Below, piece after piece: positions 1 through 6,337 of a stretch of DNA of 13,663 nucleotides. Made by a program: the position numbers and the translations under genes. Origin of the DNA: an uncultured Collinsella sp. (GTDB lineage Bacteria > Actinomycetota > Coriobacteriia > Coriobacteriales > Coriobacteriaceae); assembly GCA_900542635.1 (NCBI GenBank), contig UQOJ01000058.1, positions 1 to 13,663 on the forward strand, read 5' to 3'. Each line of letters starts with the position of its first letter. Position 1 is the stretch's first letter. The notes under the pieces were generated by a model, which had not been told where the DNA came from, did no database searches, and saw only the letters and a list, made by a program, of their open reading frames with translations.

Positions 1-48
1 CGAGATTCGCCTTAGTCTCGTGGGCTCGGAGATGTGTATAAGAGACAG
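1..48 (+). other. Illumina/Nextera library adapter left at the contig end (not genomic)
   Basis: Bases 1-6 (CGAGAT) match the end of the P7 oligonucleotide. Bases 7-14 (TCGCCTTA) match the 8-base index oligo known as N701. Bases 15-48 match the Nextera read-2 transposase sequence, ending in the 19-base mosaic end AGATGTGTATAAGAGACAG. The order P7, index, transposase end is exactly that of a library molecule, so this is untrimmed adapter rather than bacterial DNA. It also explains why the first gene is cut. The recognition is from memory of the adapter sequences, but the match is long and in the right order. Confidence 0.97.
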
Positions 49-263
49 CCGTCAACGACGAGGGCCAGATCTACCTCGCCGGCTTGCTCAAGGACCTGGG
101 TCTTTCGGCGAGCGCCGGCCAGGCTCGTCGCGATATCGACGGCGGCGGCGTCAAAATCAACGGCAAGGCCGTGGCTCCCAAGAGCTATAACATCGATCCC
201 AGCGCCCTCAAGCTGGGCGACACCCTCTCCGTGGGCAAGCGCAAGGGCTTCAAGTTGATTTAG
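49..263 (+). CDS. tyrS: Tyrosyl-tRNA synthetase, C-terminal S4 domain (5' end missing)
   Basis: Reading in the frame that ends at the TAG of 261-263 gives about 70 residues: VNDEGQIYLAGLLKDLGLSA, then SAGQARRDIDGGGVKING and KRKGFKLI at the end. This is the S4-like RNA-binding domain at the C-terminus of bacterial TyrRS, which contacts the tRNA; the signature is the (S)xxxARRxIxxGGVxINGxxV pattern. The enzyme charges tRNA-Tyr with tyrosine in the cytoplasm. The catalytic Rossmann domain (HIGH and KMSKS motifs) lies upstream and is absent because the contig begins here with adapter sequence. No start codon is visible and the gene is partial for a technical reason, not because it is a pseudogene. 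An S4-domain fragment of another protein is possible, but the spacing and ending fit TyrRS best. Confidence 0.85.
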
Positions 264-265
264 TT

Positions 266-287
266 CCGCCGTTCTAACGAACGGCGG
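266..287 (+). terminator. Hairpin just after tyrS, possible terminator
   Basis: CCGCCGTTC (266-274) pairs perfectly with GAACGGCGG (279-287) around a TAAC loop, starting two bases after the tyrS stop codon. It is a strong 9-bp stem, but no run of T follows on either strand. It is therefore an unconventional terminator, or just a stabilising 3'-end hairpin. Confidence 0.5.
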
Positions 288-303
288 ACCGGCCGACGCT
301 GCG

Positions 304-400
304 CGGGCCGCATTTGGACAATCTGACGTTCAACTTCAAGGGCGCGACCAGAAGGTCAGCGCCCTTTCGTTTCACGTCACCTTGTCTCAAATGCGGCCCG
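304..400. repeat. Large near-perfect palindrome (cruciform-like element)
   Basis: This stretch folds on itself almost completely. The outer stem is 304-321 with 382-400, 18 pairs with one bulged C. A middle stem GACGT (325-329) pairs with ACGTC (374-378). An apical stem is 338-349 with 354-366, 12 pairs with one bulged A, closed by an AGAA loop. No reading frame is convincing across it. It may be a short palindromic repeat element, a MITE-like relic or a structured RNA. No T-run follows, so it is not a standard terminator. Confidence 0.7.
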
Positions 401-438
401 CTCGCTGTCGTTGCCAAAACATCGGCGCTTCCGTTGTT

Positions 439-486
439 GGCACTTGGGGACGTTCCTTTTGTGCCGGCACTTTGGGACACTCCTTG
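439..486 (+). repeat. REP-like hairpin repeat, copy 1
   Basis: GGCAC (439-443) and GTGCC (461-465) enclose TTGGGGACGTTCCTTTT, followed by GGCAC and GGGACACTCCTTG. It is 41/48 identical, by eye, to bases 3474-3521. The differences include a compensated base pair in the stem, so the hairpin is conserved. Such short extragenic palindromes are typical of repeat families spread by REP-associated tyrosine transposases; no such transposase is in this window. Confidence 0.75.
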
Positions 487-552
487 TCATTGGTGCAAAG
501 TAACCTGCCCCCATTGCGCCAAGCGGCGTGTGCCGTTAAGCGGAGAGGCGTA

Positions 553-580
553 TTGTTGACCCATCGTTTGGGCATACAAT
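553..580 (+). promoter_or_regulatory. Candidate promoter for adenine deaminase
   Basis: TTGTTG (553-558) and TACAAT (575-580) are separated by 16 bases, close to a housekeeping sigma consensus. The transcript would start near 587 and carry a leader of about 60 bases, including the hairpin at 593-622. A TTGACC hexamer at 556-561 is also present, but its spacing (13) is too short. Confidence 0.5.
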
Positions 581-592
581 GGCTGTTGGCTT

Positions 593-628
593 GCTGCGGT
601 GAAGGTTTGTCCGCTCCGCAGCTTTTTT
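593..628 (+). terminator. Terminator-like hairpin in the leader of the adenine deaminase gene
   Basis: GCTGCGG (593-599) pairs with CCGCAGC (616-622), followed directly by TTTTTT (623-628): the form of an intrinsic terminator. It sits between the candidate promoter and the ribosome binding site of the next gene (about 638-643), so it could either stop upstream read-through or act as an attenuator. No match to the purine riboswitch core was seen. Confidence 0.55.
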
Positions 629-648
629 CTACGGTTAAAGGAGTATGT

Positions 649-2469
649 ATGTCCGTTGAGGTCATGAGGACTGTGATCGATGCTGCCGAGGGGCGCGTGC
701 CCGTCGACACGCTGTTCACCAATGCGCAGATCGTCGACGTGTATGGCCAGCGTGTGGCGCCCGGTAGCGTTGCCGTCAAGGACGGTGTGATCGTCGGCGT
801 GCTCTACGATGGTCGCGACGATGCTGCTGGCACCTACGAGGCAACTGAGGTCATCGACTGCCAAGGTCGCTATCTCGCTCCCGGTTTTATTGACGGGCAT
901 CTGCATATCGAGTCTTCGAACATCCGTCCCGCCGAGTATGCTCGCATGGCCGCGACGCGCGGTACTACCACCGCCATTGCCGACAGCCACGAGATTGCCA
1001 ATGTTGCCGGTCTCGACGGCTTGCGCTTTATGATCGAGGACGGCCGCCGCGCACCCATCTCCATCAAGTACATGATGCCTTCGTGCGTGCCCGCGCTGCC
1101 CGACGAGCAGGCCGGTGCCGTTATTTCGGCTGCCGATATGCAGGCGTTTTTTGCCGAGCATCCAGGCGATGTCTTTGGTCTGGGCGAAATGATGAACCTG
1201 CCGGGCGTCTTTATGGCCGACCCCGAGACCTGTGCTCGCATCGATGCTGCCAACCAGACGCCGTCCAAGCAGGTCGACGGCCATGCGCCGCTCGTTGCCG
1301 GTAAGGACCTCAACGCCTATGCCGCAGCGGGCATTATCGCCGACCACGAGTCGACGATTCCCGAGGAGGCGCTCGACAAGCTATCCCGCGGCATGTATGT
1401 GATGCTGCGTGAGGGCACGTGCAGCCACGACCTGGCCAATTTGTCCCCGATGCTGCTGGAGAATCCCGCGCGCGCCCGCCGCTGCTGTTTTGCGACTGAC
1501 GACCGTGCTCCCTCCGATGCGCTTTCGACCGGTATGATCGACAACGCCTGCCGCGTGGCTATCGGGGCCGGTATCGACCCCGTGGTCGCTATCTCTATGG
1601 CGTCCCTTTCCACGGCTGAGGCATTTGGCCTGGACCACGGCTGTCGCGACCCGCATGAGCTCCGTGGCGCGATCGCCCCGGGCAAACGCGCCGACCTGCT
1701 GTTGCTCGATGACCTGACGTTTGCCAAGGCTCCACATCGTGTTTATGCCGCCGGTGCTCTGGTGGCGCAGGACGGCACCTTTGTGGGCGAGATTGCACCC
1801 GAGATGGCCGAGGTTGCGGCCCTTGCCGATGAGCTGCGTGCTTCCGTTAAGCTGCCGAAGCTTTCGCTTGACGTGTTCGATTATGCCTTTAAGCCGGGCG
1901 AGGCGGTTATTGATGTGATCCCTGGCATGGCTATCACGGGCATGGTTCGTCCTGAGACTGACGAGGACTTGCGTCGCATTATGCTGATTGAGCGCCATGG
2001 CCGCGGCGTGTCGCTGCAGGCCGAGGGCGTCGACGGCGATGGCCCCGCTGGCCTGGGTCTGGTTGGCAAGCATATCGGTCGCGGCTGGGTGCGCGGTTTC
2101 ACTATCACCGGTGGCGCCATTGCCTCCACGATCGGCCACGACTCGCACAACGTGTGCGTGGTGGGCGACAATGCCGCCGATATGATGGCTGCCGTTGAGG
2201 CCGTGGGGCAAGGTGGTCACGTGCTGGTGCGCAACGGCGAGGTCGTGGCGCGCATTCCGCTGGCGCTCGGTGGCCTTATGAGCGAGGGCACGGCCGAGGA
2301 CGTTGCCGCGCAGCACGACGACTTTATGGTCAAGGCGCGCGCCATGGGTATTGAGCCGCCGCTCGACCCCATCATGGGCATCATCTTCCTGCCCCTGCCG
2401 GTCATCCCGACGCTCCGCATCCGCCCCGAGGGCATGTTCGACGTTACAACCTTCACCTACGCCGACTAG
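649..2469 (+). CDS. ade: Adenine deaminase
   Basis: Adenine deaminase (EC 3.5.4.2), a cytoplasmic metal-dependent amidohydrolase that converts adenine to hypoxanthine and ammonia in purine salvage. The 606-aa product has the usual family length. Residues 76-90 read LAPGFIDGHLHIESS with metal ligands His84 and His86. Further family signatures are DSHEIANVAG, FGLGEMMN, QVDGHAPL, DHESTIPEEA, a CFATDDRAPSD block and the amidohydrolase ending GAIAPGKRADLLLL. The C-terminal domain includes GHDSHNVCVVGDN and ends PEGMFDVTTFTYAD. I chose ATG 649 because AAAGGAG lies 5-6 bases upstream and homology begins just after it; the open frame extends upstream to 382 through repeats and the promoter, which is not credible as protein. 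The TAG stop lies inside the start of a repeat unit. Confidence 0.95.
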   Translation: MSVEVMRTVIDAAEGRVPVDTLFTNAQIVDVYGQRVAPGSVAVKDGVIVGVLYDGRDDAAGTYEATEVIDCQGRYLAPGFIDGHLHIESSNIRPAEYARMAATRGTTTAIADSHEIANVAGLDGLRFMIEDGRRAPISIKYMMPSCVPALPDEQAGAVISAADMQAFFAEHPGDVFGLGEMMNLPGVFMADPETCARIDAANQTPSKQVDGHAPLVAGKDLNAYAAAGIIADHESTIPEEALDKLSRGMYVMLREGTCSHDLANLSPMLLENPARARRCCFATDDRAPSDALSTGMIDNACRVAIGAGIDPVVAISMASLSTAEAFGLDHGCRDPHELRGAIAPGKRADLLLLDDLTFAKAPHRVYAAGALVAQDGTFVGEIAPEMAEVAALADELRASVKLPKLSLDVFDYAFKPGEAVIDVIPGMAITGMVRPETDEDLRRIMLIERHGRGVSLQAEGVDGDGPAGLGLVGKHIGRGWVRGFTITGGAIASTIGHDSHNVCVVGDNAADMMAAVEAVGQGGHVLVRNGEVVARIPLALGGLMSEGTAEDVAAQHDDFMVKARAMGIEPPLDPIMGIIFLPLPVIPTLRIRPEGMFDVTTFTYAD

Positions 2470-2514
2470 TCATCGGGGACGTTCTTAAACGACTAGTCAT
2501 CGGGGACACTCTTT
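2466..2514 (+). repeat. REP-like repeat, left arm of an inverted pair
   Basis: CTAGTCATCGGGGACGTTCT begins at 2466 and continues as TAAACGACTAGTC to 2498, followed by a second partial unit ATCGGGGACACTCTTT (2499-2514). The 33 bases 2466-2498 recur inverted at 3550-3582 with one mismatch. The first CTAG overlaps the TAG stop of the adenine deaminase gene. Confidence 0.85.
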
Positions 2515-2608
2515 GGCGGGCTGCCTGACGCCGCGACCGTAGGACCTCTGGCATGTGTGAGCTATTTGCCAGGTCCTTGTAACGTTTACGCCCGCGGAGT
2601 CTTATTTG

Positions 2609-2670
2609 AGCTCCCTTTGGGTACGTTGGAATCGGATACGCGTCCGATTCCATCAAGCCCGAAGGGAGCT
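2609..2670 (+). promoter_or_regulatory. Long leader hairpin that buries the ribosome binding site of the HAD gene
   Basis: AGCTCCCTTTGGG (2609-2621) pairs with CCCGAAGGGAGCT (2658-2670), 13 pairs including one G-T. Inside it a second stem of 10 pairs forms between 2627-2636 and 2643-2652 with a 6-base loop. The AAGGGAG ribosome binding site (2662-2668) of the gene starting at 2676 is in the right arm, and TTTTCT follows. It could control translation start, act as an attenuator, or both. An incomplete hairpin also lies at about 2542-2580 (GGACC / GGTCC arms). Confidence 0.6.
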
Positions 2671-2675
2671 TTTCT

Positions 2676-3470
2676 ATGTTTAAACTGATTGCATCCGATA
2701 TGGACGGCACACTGCTTGACGAAAACGGCCAGGTGCCTCCCGAGACCTACGAACTGATTCTGGCGCTACACGAGCATGGCGTGCATTTCGCCGCATCGTC
2801 AGGTCGTCGCTACGATCGCCTGTGCGAGTTCTTTGCGCCCGTTCGCGACAAGATGGACTTTGTCGCCGCTAACGGCGCCCAGGTCTACGCCGACGGTAAG
2901 ATGGTAGACCGTGAGGTGTATTCCCACCTGGCGATTCGAAGGCTCGCCCAAGCCGTCAGGACGTTTCCCAATCTGCATCTTGCGCTCTTTGACCGAACCA
3001 AGTCCTTCCTGCTCGATGACGAGTGCAAGTTCGTGCGTGAGGTCGATAAGGACCTTCCCAATGCCGAGCGCATCTGGGAGCTGCCCGATCCCAGCGTAAA
3101 TATCATCAAAGCGAGTATCTTTTGCGACGACAGTGCGGTTATGGACAGTGCATATGTGCTACAGCGCGAACTTGGTCAGCTCTTTACTTTTGCGCCTTCG
3201 GGCAACGCGTGGATCGATGCCATGCAGCCTGGTGTGTCGAAGGCCTCGGGTATCGCGCAGCTCGCGGAGCATTACGGCATTGGACGCGACGAGGTCATGG
3301 CGTTTGGTGACTCGATGAACGACTACGAGATCATTCGCTTTGTCGGCACGGGCTGCGCGATGGAAAACGCGCGCCCCGCGCTCAAGGCGGTGGCCGATCG
3401 CGTCGTAGGCTGCAACCGCGACCACGCCGTTCAGCATGAGCTCCGTCGCGTGCTGGAGAGTCTCTCCTAA
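2676..3470 (+). CDS. Cof-type HAD superfamily phosphatase
   Basis: A 264-aa cytoplasmic hydrolase of the HAD superfamily, Cof / type IIB subfamily. Members dephosphorylate sugar phosphates, flavin or pyridoxal phosphates and other small substrates; the natural substrate cannot be told from sequence. Motif I is SDMDGTLLD near residues 7-15 with the nucleophile and acid aspartates. Motif II is ASSGRRYDR near 40-48. The motif III lysine is in GVSKASGIAQL. Motif IV is MAFGDSMNDYEII, with the metal-binding aspartates. The type IIB cap lies between motifs II and III. Start ATG 2676 follows AAGGGAG by 7 bases; that site is inside a long hairpin. The gene stands alone between inverted repeats and converges on a second HAD gene of the same family. 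Confidence 0.9.
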   Translation: MFKLIASDMDGTLLDENGQVPPETYELILALHEHGVHFAASSGRRYDRLCEFFAPVRDKMDFVAANGAQVYADGKMVDREVYSHLAIRRLAQAVRTFPNLHLALFDRTKSFLLDDECKFVREVDKDLPNAERIWELPDPSVNIIKASIFCDDSAVMDSAYVLQRELGQLFTFAPSGNAWIDAMQPGVSKASGIAQLAEHYGIGRDEVMAFGDSMNDYEIIRFVGTGCAMENARPALKAVADRVVGCNRDHAVQHELRRVLESLS

Positions 3471-3473
3471 TCC

Positions 3474-3521
3474 GGCAGATGGGGACGTTCCTTTTCTGCC
3501 GGCAGTGGGGGACAGTCCTTG
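3474..3521 (+). repeat. REP-like hairpin repeat, copy 2
   Basis: GGCAG (3474-3478) and CTGCC (3496-3500) enclose ATGGGGACGTTCCTTTT, followed by GGCAGTGGGGGACAGTCCTTG. It is the counterpart of 439-486. Compared with that copy, the fifth base has changed from C to G and its pairing partner from G to C, keeping the stem. It starts four bases after the stop codon of the HAD gene. Confidence 0.75.
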
Positions 3522-3546
3522 CAGCTTTTTCGCGAAGACTGTCCCC
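3508..3546. terminator. Hairpin between convergent HAD genes, possible bidirectional terminator
   Basis: GGGGACAGTC (3508-3517) pairs perfectly with GACTGTCCCC (3537-3546) around a 19-base loop that contains TTTTT. It lies between two genes that face each other and could end transcription from both, though neither arm is followed by a clean T-run. It is built from the repeat sequences themselves. Confidence 0.45.
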
Positions 3547-3549
3547 AAC

Positions 3550-3582
3550 GACTAGTCGTTTAAGAACGTCCCCAATGACTAG
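3550..3582 (-). repeat. REP-like repeat, right arm of an inverted pair
   Basis: Read on the minus strand this is CTAGTCATTGGGGACGTTCT followed by TAAACGACTAGTC, the same as 2466-2498 with one C/T difference (32/33). The CTAG at its outer end supplies the TAG stop codon of the minus-strand HAD gene, just as the left arm does for the adenine deaminase gene. Confidence 0.85.
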
Positions 3583-4421
3583 GCGAGGGCGGCCATGATG
3601 GTGCGGGCGACGCCGTCGTGGTCGTTGTCGTATTCGGTGATGGCGTCGGCGGCGTCGCAGTCTTCGGACTCGGCGTTGATCATGGCCATGCCGTGGCCCG
3701 CTGCCTGCAGCATGGGGATGTCGTTGATGTTGTCGCCGAACGCCCAGGCATCGGCGAGACGCTCGCCCAGATGCTCGCATAGCCACGTGAGGGCCGTTCC
3801 CTTGGTGGCGCCCTCGCCCATGACCTCGATATTCATGGCGTACGAACGCGTGACCTCAATGCCTTCGAGCGTGTCGAGCGCCGCCGCGATGGTGTCGCGA
3901 TCGGCCGGGTCGTGCCAGTACATGGCGATGCGTTCGAGCGTCTCGACCTCGTCGATCTTGCTGTCGATATCCATGTCGATCGGTGTTCGTGTGCGCTTGA
4001 GCGAAGCCGCGATGTGGGAGTCGCCGCCGCAGAATTCGTCCAGGCGCGTGTAGAGCGAGCGGGGGAGGAAGCACTGCCCGTCCGCGAAGATATCGAAGGT
4101 GACGTCATGGCCGGCGGCGATGCGATGGACGCGATGGGCGATGGCGCGGTCGAGCGGTCGGCTCAAAATGCACGTGGCGCGTGAGGCATCGGTAGGTACA
4201 TCCTCGTCGAGCTGCCAGACGCTGGCACCATTGGCACAGACCGCGTAGTGCACGGCGGGATGGGCGAGAATGGGCTCAAAGATGCCCGACAGCGGACGCC
4301 CCGTGCAGGGAACAAACTCGATGCCACGACGTGCGAGCTCGTCTAGCATCGCCCAGGTAGCGTCGCTCATCTGCTTATCGCTCGTCAGCAGCGTTCCGTC
4401 CATATCGGAAAACACAATCAT
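3579..4421 (-). CDS. Cof-type HAD superfamily phosphatase, second copy
   Basis: A 280-aa Cof / type IIB HAD hydrolase, a cytoplasmic small-molecule phosphatase of unknown substrate. Motif I is FSDMDGTLLTSD near residues 4-15, motif II is CTGRPLSG near 39-46, the motif III lysine lies in GATKGTALTWL, and motif IV is WAFGDNINDIPML. It is related to but clearly different from the 2676-3470 protein: motif II and the cap do not match closely, so it is not a recent duplicate. Start ATG is at 4421-4419 with AAAGGG about 9 bases upstream. A strong terminator for the preceding citrate synthase gene lies only 24 bases upstream of the start, so this gene depends on read-through or on a promoter inside the citrate synthase gene. 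The stop codon is provided by a repeat. Confidence 0.9.
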   Translation of the reverse strand: MIVFSDMDGTLLTSDKQMSDATWAMLDELARRGIEFVPCTGRPLSGIFEPILAHPAVHYAVCANGASVWQLDEDVPTDASRATCILSRPLDRAIAHRVHRIAAGHDVTFDIFADGQCFLPRSLYTRLDEFCGGDSHIAASLKRTRTPIDMDIDSKIDEVETLERIAMYWHDPADRDTIAAALDTLEGIEVTRSYAMNIEVMGEGATKGTALTWLCEHLGERLADAWAFGDNINDIPMLQAAGHGMAMINAESEDCDAADAITEYDNDHDGVARTIMAALA

Positions 4422-4444
4422 TTGATGCAGCCCTTTCTACTGGC

Positions 4445-4482
4445 AAAAAAGCGTGGCCAAGGGCTTGGGTCCCTGGCCACGC
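4445..4482 (-). terminator. Intrinsic terminator of the citrate synthase gene
   Basis: On the minus strand GCGTGGCCA (4482-4474) pairs with TGGCCACGC (4459-4451), with further G-C pairing inside (GGG 4461-4463 with CCC 4471-4473), followed by TTTTTT (4450-4445). This is a textbook Rho-independent terminator about 25 bases after the citrate synthase stop. Confidence 0.9.
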
Positions 4483-4506
4483 TCAAGATCTATAACGGTC
4501 CGCGTC

Positions 4507-5925
4507 CTATCGGTCGGCGAGTGGCTTGTACTCCAGCGGCTCGATAACCGGGCGGTAGGCGGGGCGGATGATGCGGTGCGCGCAGAAGAGCTCTTCCATG
4601 CGGTGTGCCGACCAGCCGGCCATGCGGGCGACGGCGAAAAGCGGCGTAAAAAGCGTCTCGGGTACGCCGAGCATCTTGTAGATAAAGCCTGTGTACAGGT
4701 CGATGTTGGCGCAGATGGGCTTGGTCATGCCGTGGTCGCGCATCACCTGCGGTGCCAGGCACTCAATGCGCTCGATCAGAGCGAATTCCTCGCCCAGATC
4801 TTTCTTGGCAGCGAGCGAACGTGCGTAACGGCGGCACACCTCGGCACGCGGGTCGCTCAGCGTGTAGACGGCGTGGCCCATACCGTAGATGAGACCCGTG
4901 CCGTCGAAGGCCTGCTTGTCGAGAATCTTGCCCAGGTAGGCTGCGACCTCGTCCTCGTCCTCCCAATTGGAGACGTGCGCACGGATGTCCTCGTGCATGG
5001 ACACGACCTTGGCGTTGGCGCCGCCGTGGCGTGGGCCCTTGAGCGAGCCGATAGCCGCGGCGTAGGCGGAATACGGGTCGGTGGCCGAGGAGGACAGCAC
5101 GCGGCAAGCAAACGTGGAGTTGTTGCCGCCACCGTGCTCGGCATGCAGCATGAGCATCACGTCGAGCAGCATGGCTTCGTCGCGGGTGAATGCCATGCCG
5201 CCGCGCAACACCTGCAGGATAGTCTCGGCGGTGGAGAGGCCGGGTGTGGGGTGCGGTACATGAACCTCGGAGCCGCGGCGCTTGGCGACTGAGGCCATAT
5301 GCGCGAAGGCGGCGATGCGGGGGAGACGGGCGAGCATGGAGATGGCGACGTCGATTTCGTGCTCGGGTGTAATGGCGTCGGGCTCGGCGTCGAAGGCGTA
5401 GAGCAGCAGCACGGCGCGCTGAAGCACATTCATGATGCTCGACGACACCGTGGTCATGGGGAACTCGCGGACGTATTCGTCGCTCAGGTGCCTAAAAGCA
5501 CCCAGACGTTCGCAAAAACCGTCAAGCTCTTCCTTGGTGGGCAGAGAGCCCGTAATGAGTAGATAAGCGACCTCTTCGTAGCCATAGCGATTCTCGGCCT
5601 GGGCATTGTTGACCAGATCCTCGATGCTATAGCCGCGCAGCGTGAGCTTGCCCTGGTCAGGCACGACTTTGCCGTCGACCATGTTGTAGCCGTGCACGTC
5701 CGAGATGCGAGTGAGGCCCGCGACCACGCCCGAGCCGTCGGCATTACGCAGGCCGCGCTTGACATTGTGCTCTTCGAACAAGCCCTCGTCATAAGGGTCG
5801 GTCGGCAGGCCGTGGTAGAGGTTTTCGCTCTCAGGCGAAATCTGGCGGCTTGCTTCGTAATCCAGAACCAGGCGGCTCAAGTGGTCATCGAAGCGGTAAT
5901 AGATTTTCTTGGCGTCGTAGGCCAT
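4507..5925 (-). CDS. Citrate synthase (citrate/2-methylcitrate synthase family)
   Basis: A 472-aa cytoplasmic enzyme that condenses acetyl-CoA and oxaloacetate to citrate; in organisms with an incomplete TCA cycle this feeds 2-oxoglutarate and glutamate synthesis. Catalytic positions can be placed: His264 in LHAEHGGGNNST, His300 in GPRHGGANAK and Asp409 in ANIDLYTG. It is longer than the classical enzyme of about 430 aa, and the segment GHAVYTLSDPR (350-360) has Ala where many family members have Arg (GHRVY). I recall the same variants in clostridial homologues, so this is probably a subfamily trait rather than damage; 2-methylcitrate synthase activity cannot be excluded. Start ATG 5925-5923 follows GGAGAGGAG. 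It lies 77 bases downstream of the ACT-domain gene with no terminator between, so the two are probably co-transcribed. Confidence 0.92.
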   Translation of the reverse strand: MAYDAKKIYYRFDDHLSRLVLDYEASRQISPESENLYHGLPTDPYDEGLFEEHNVKRGLRNADGSGVVAGLTRISDVHGYNMVDGKVVPDQGKLTLRGYSIEDLVNNAQAENRYGYEEVAYLLITGSLPTKEELDGFCERLGAFRHLSDEYVREFPMTTVSSSIMNVLQRAVLLLYAFDAEPDAITPEHEIDVAISMLARLPRIAAFAHMASVAKRRGSEVHVPHPTPGLSTAETILQVLRGGMAFTRDEAMLLDVMLMLHAEHGGGNNSTFACRVLSSSATDPYSAYAAAIGSLKGPRHGGANAKVVSMHEDIRAHVSNWEDEDEVAAYLGKILDKQAFDGTGLIYGMGHAVYTLSDPRAEVCRRYARSLAAKKDLGEEFALIERIECLAPQVMRDHGMTKPICANIDLYTGFIYKMLGVPETLFTPLFAVARMAGWSAHRMEELFCAHRIIRPAYRPVIEPLEYKPLADR

Positions 5926-6002
5926 GCGCGCTCCTCTCCGGGCCGCATCGGGGTGACTTGCAGGGGCATGCGCGCGTCAGGCTATCCCCAGCGGCTTGCT
6001 CG

Positions 6003-6290
6003 CTACAGGCGGTACATAAAGTTAAAGACGTCCTCGCGCTGGATGGACACGTTGACGCCCGAAAGCTCGCCGGCCTCGGCCAGGGCCTTCTGCAGCTCAG
6101 CGAAGTCGAGCTTGGACTCGGCGGTATCGGCCAGCATGGTCATGGTGAAGATGTCCTCGATAATGGACTGCGTGATGTCGCGGATGTCGACGTTGGCCTC
6201 GCCCAGGACACGGGTGACGCCGGCGACGATGCCGGGGCGGTTCTTGCCAAGGACGGTGATGACGATACGGGAGGACGAGATCTCGGCCAT
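6003..6290 (-). CDS. ACT-domain protein (UPF0237 type)
   Basis: A 95-aa protein consisting of little more than an ACT fold, a small ligand-sensing domain that usually binds amino acids. It starts MAEISSSRIVITVLGKNRPGIVAG, with the hallmark turn GKNRPGIVAGVTRVLGEANVDIRDI, and ends FNFMYRL. The length and GxxRPGI motif fit the stand-alone UPF0237 family. It is presumably cytoplasmic and dimeric, with no attached enzyme domain. It is preceded by AAAGGG and precedes citrate synthase in the same direction. In many Firmicutes this protein is paired with a UPF0210 (PFL-like) protein instead, so the pairing here is worth noting. Its ligand is unknown. A regulatory role toward citrate synthase or glutamate synthesis is only a guess from position. 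Confidence 0.88.
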   Translation of the reverse strand: MAEISSSRIVITVLGKNRPGIVAGVTRVLGEANVDIRDITQSIIEDIFTMTMLADTAESKLDFAELQKALAEAGELSGVNVSIQREDVFNFMYRL

Positions 6291-6337
6291 GGGAAACCCT
6301 TTCGCGTGGTTGCGGCGCGCGCGGGGCGCTCCGCTAC

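Noticed and set aside
382..648. N-terminal extension of adenine deaminase by 89 codons
   Set aside because: It runs through the palindrome, a REP-like unit, a promoter and a terminator-like hairpin; homology and the AAAGGAG site both point to ATG 649.
540..648. Purine riboswitch ahead of adenine deaminase
   Set aside because: The conserved purine aptamer loops and junction bases could not be found; only a simple hairpin is present.
487..2316. Long minus-strand open frames opposite adenine deaminase
   Set aside because: They are low-complexity shadows of high-GC coding sequence, with no domains and no ribosome binding sites, antisense to a clear gene.
439..3582. CRISPR array from repeated GGGGACGTTC units
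   Set aside because: Only four scattered copies exist, in both orientations and hundreds of bases apart, without regular spacers or cas genes.
4453..5292. 279-codon plus-strand frame opposite citrate synthase
   Set aside because: It starts inside the terminator and is antisense to a strongly conserved enzyme; the protein has no recognisable features.
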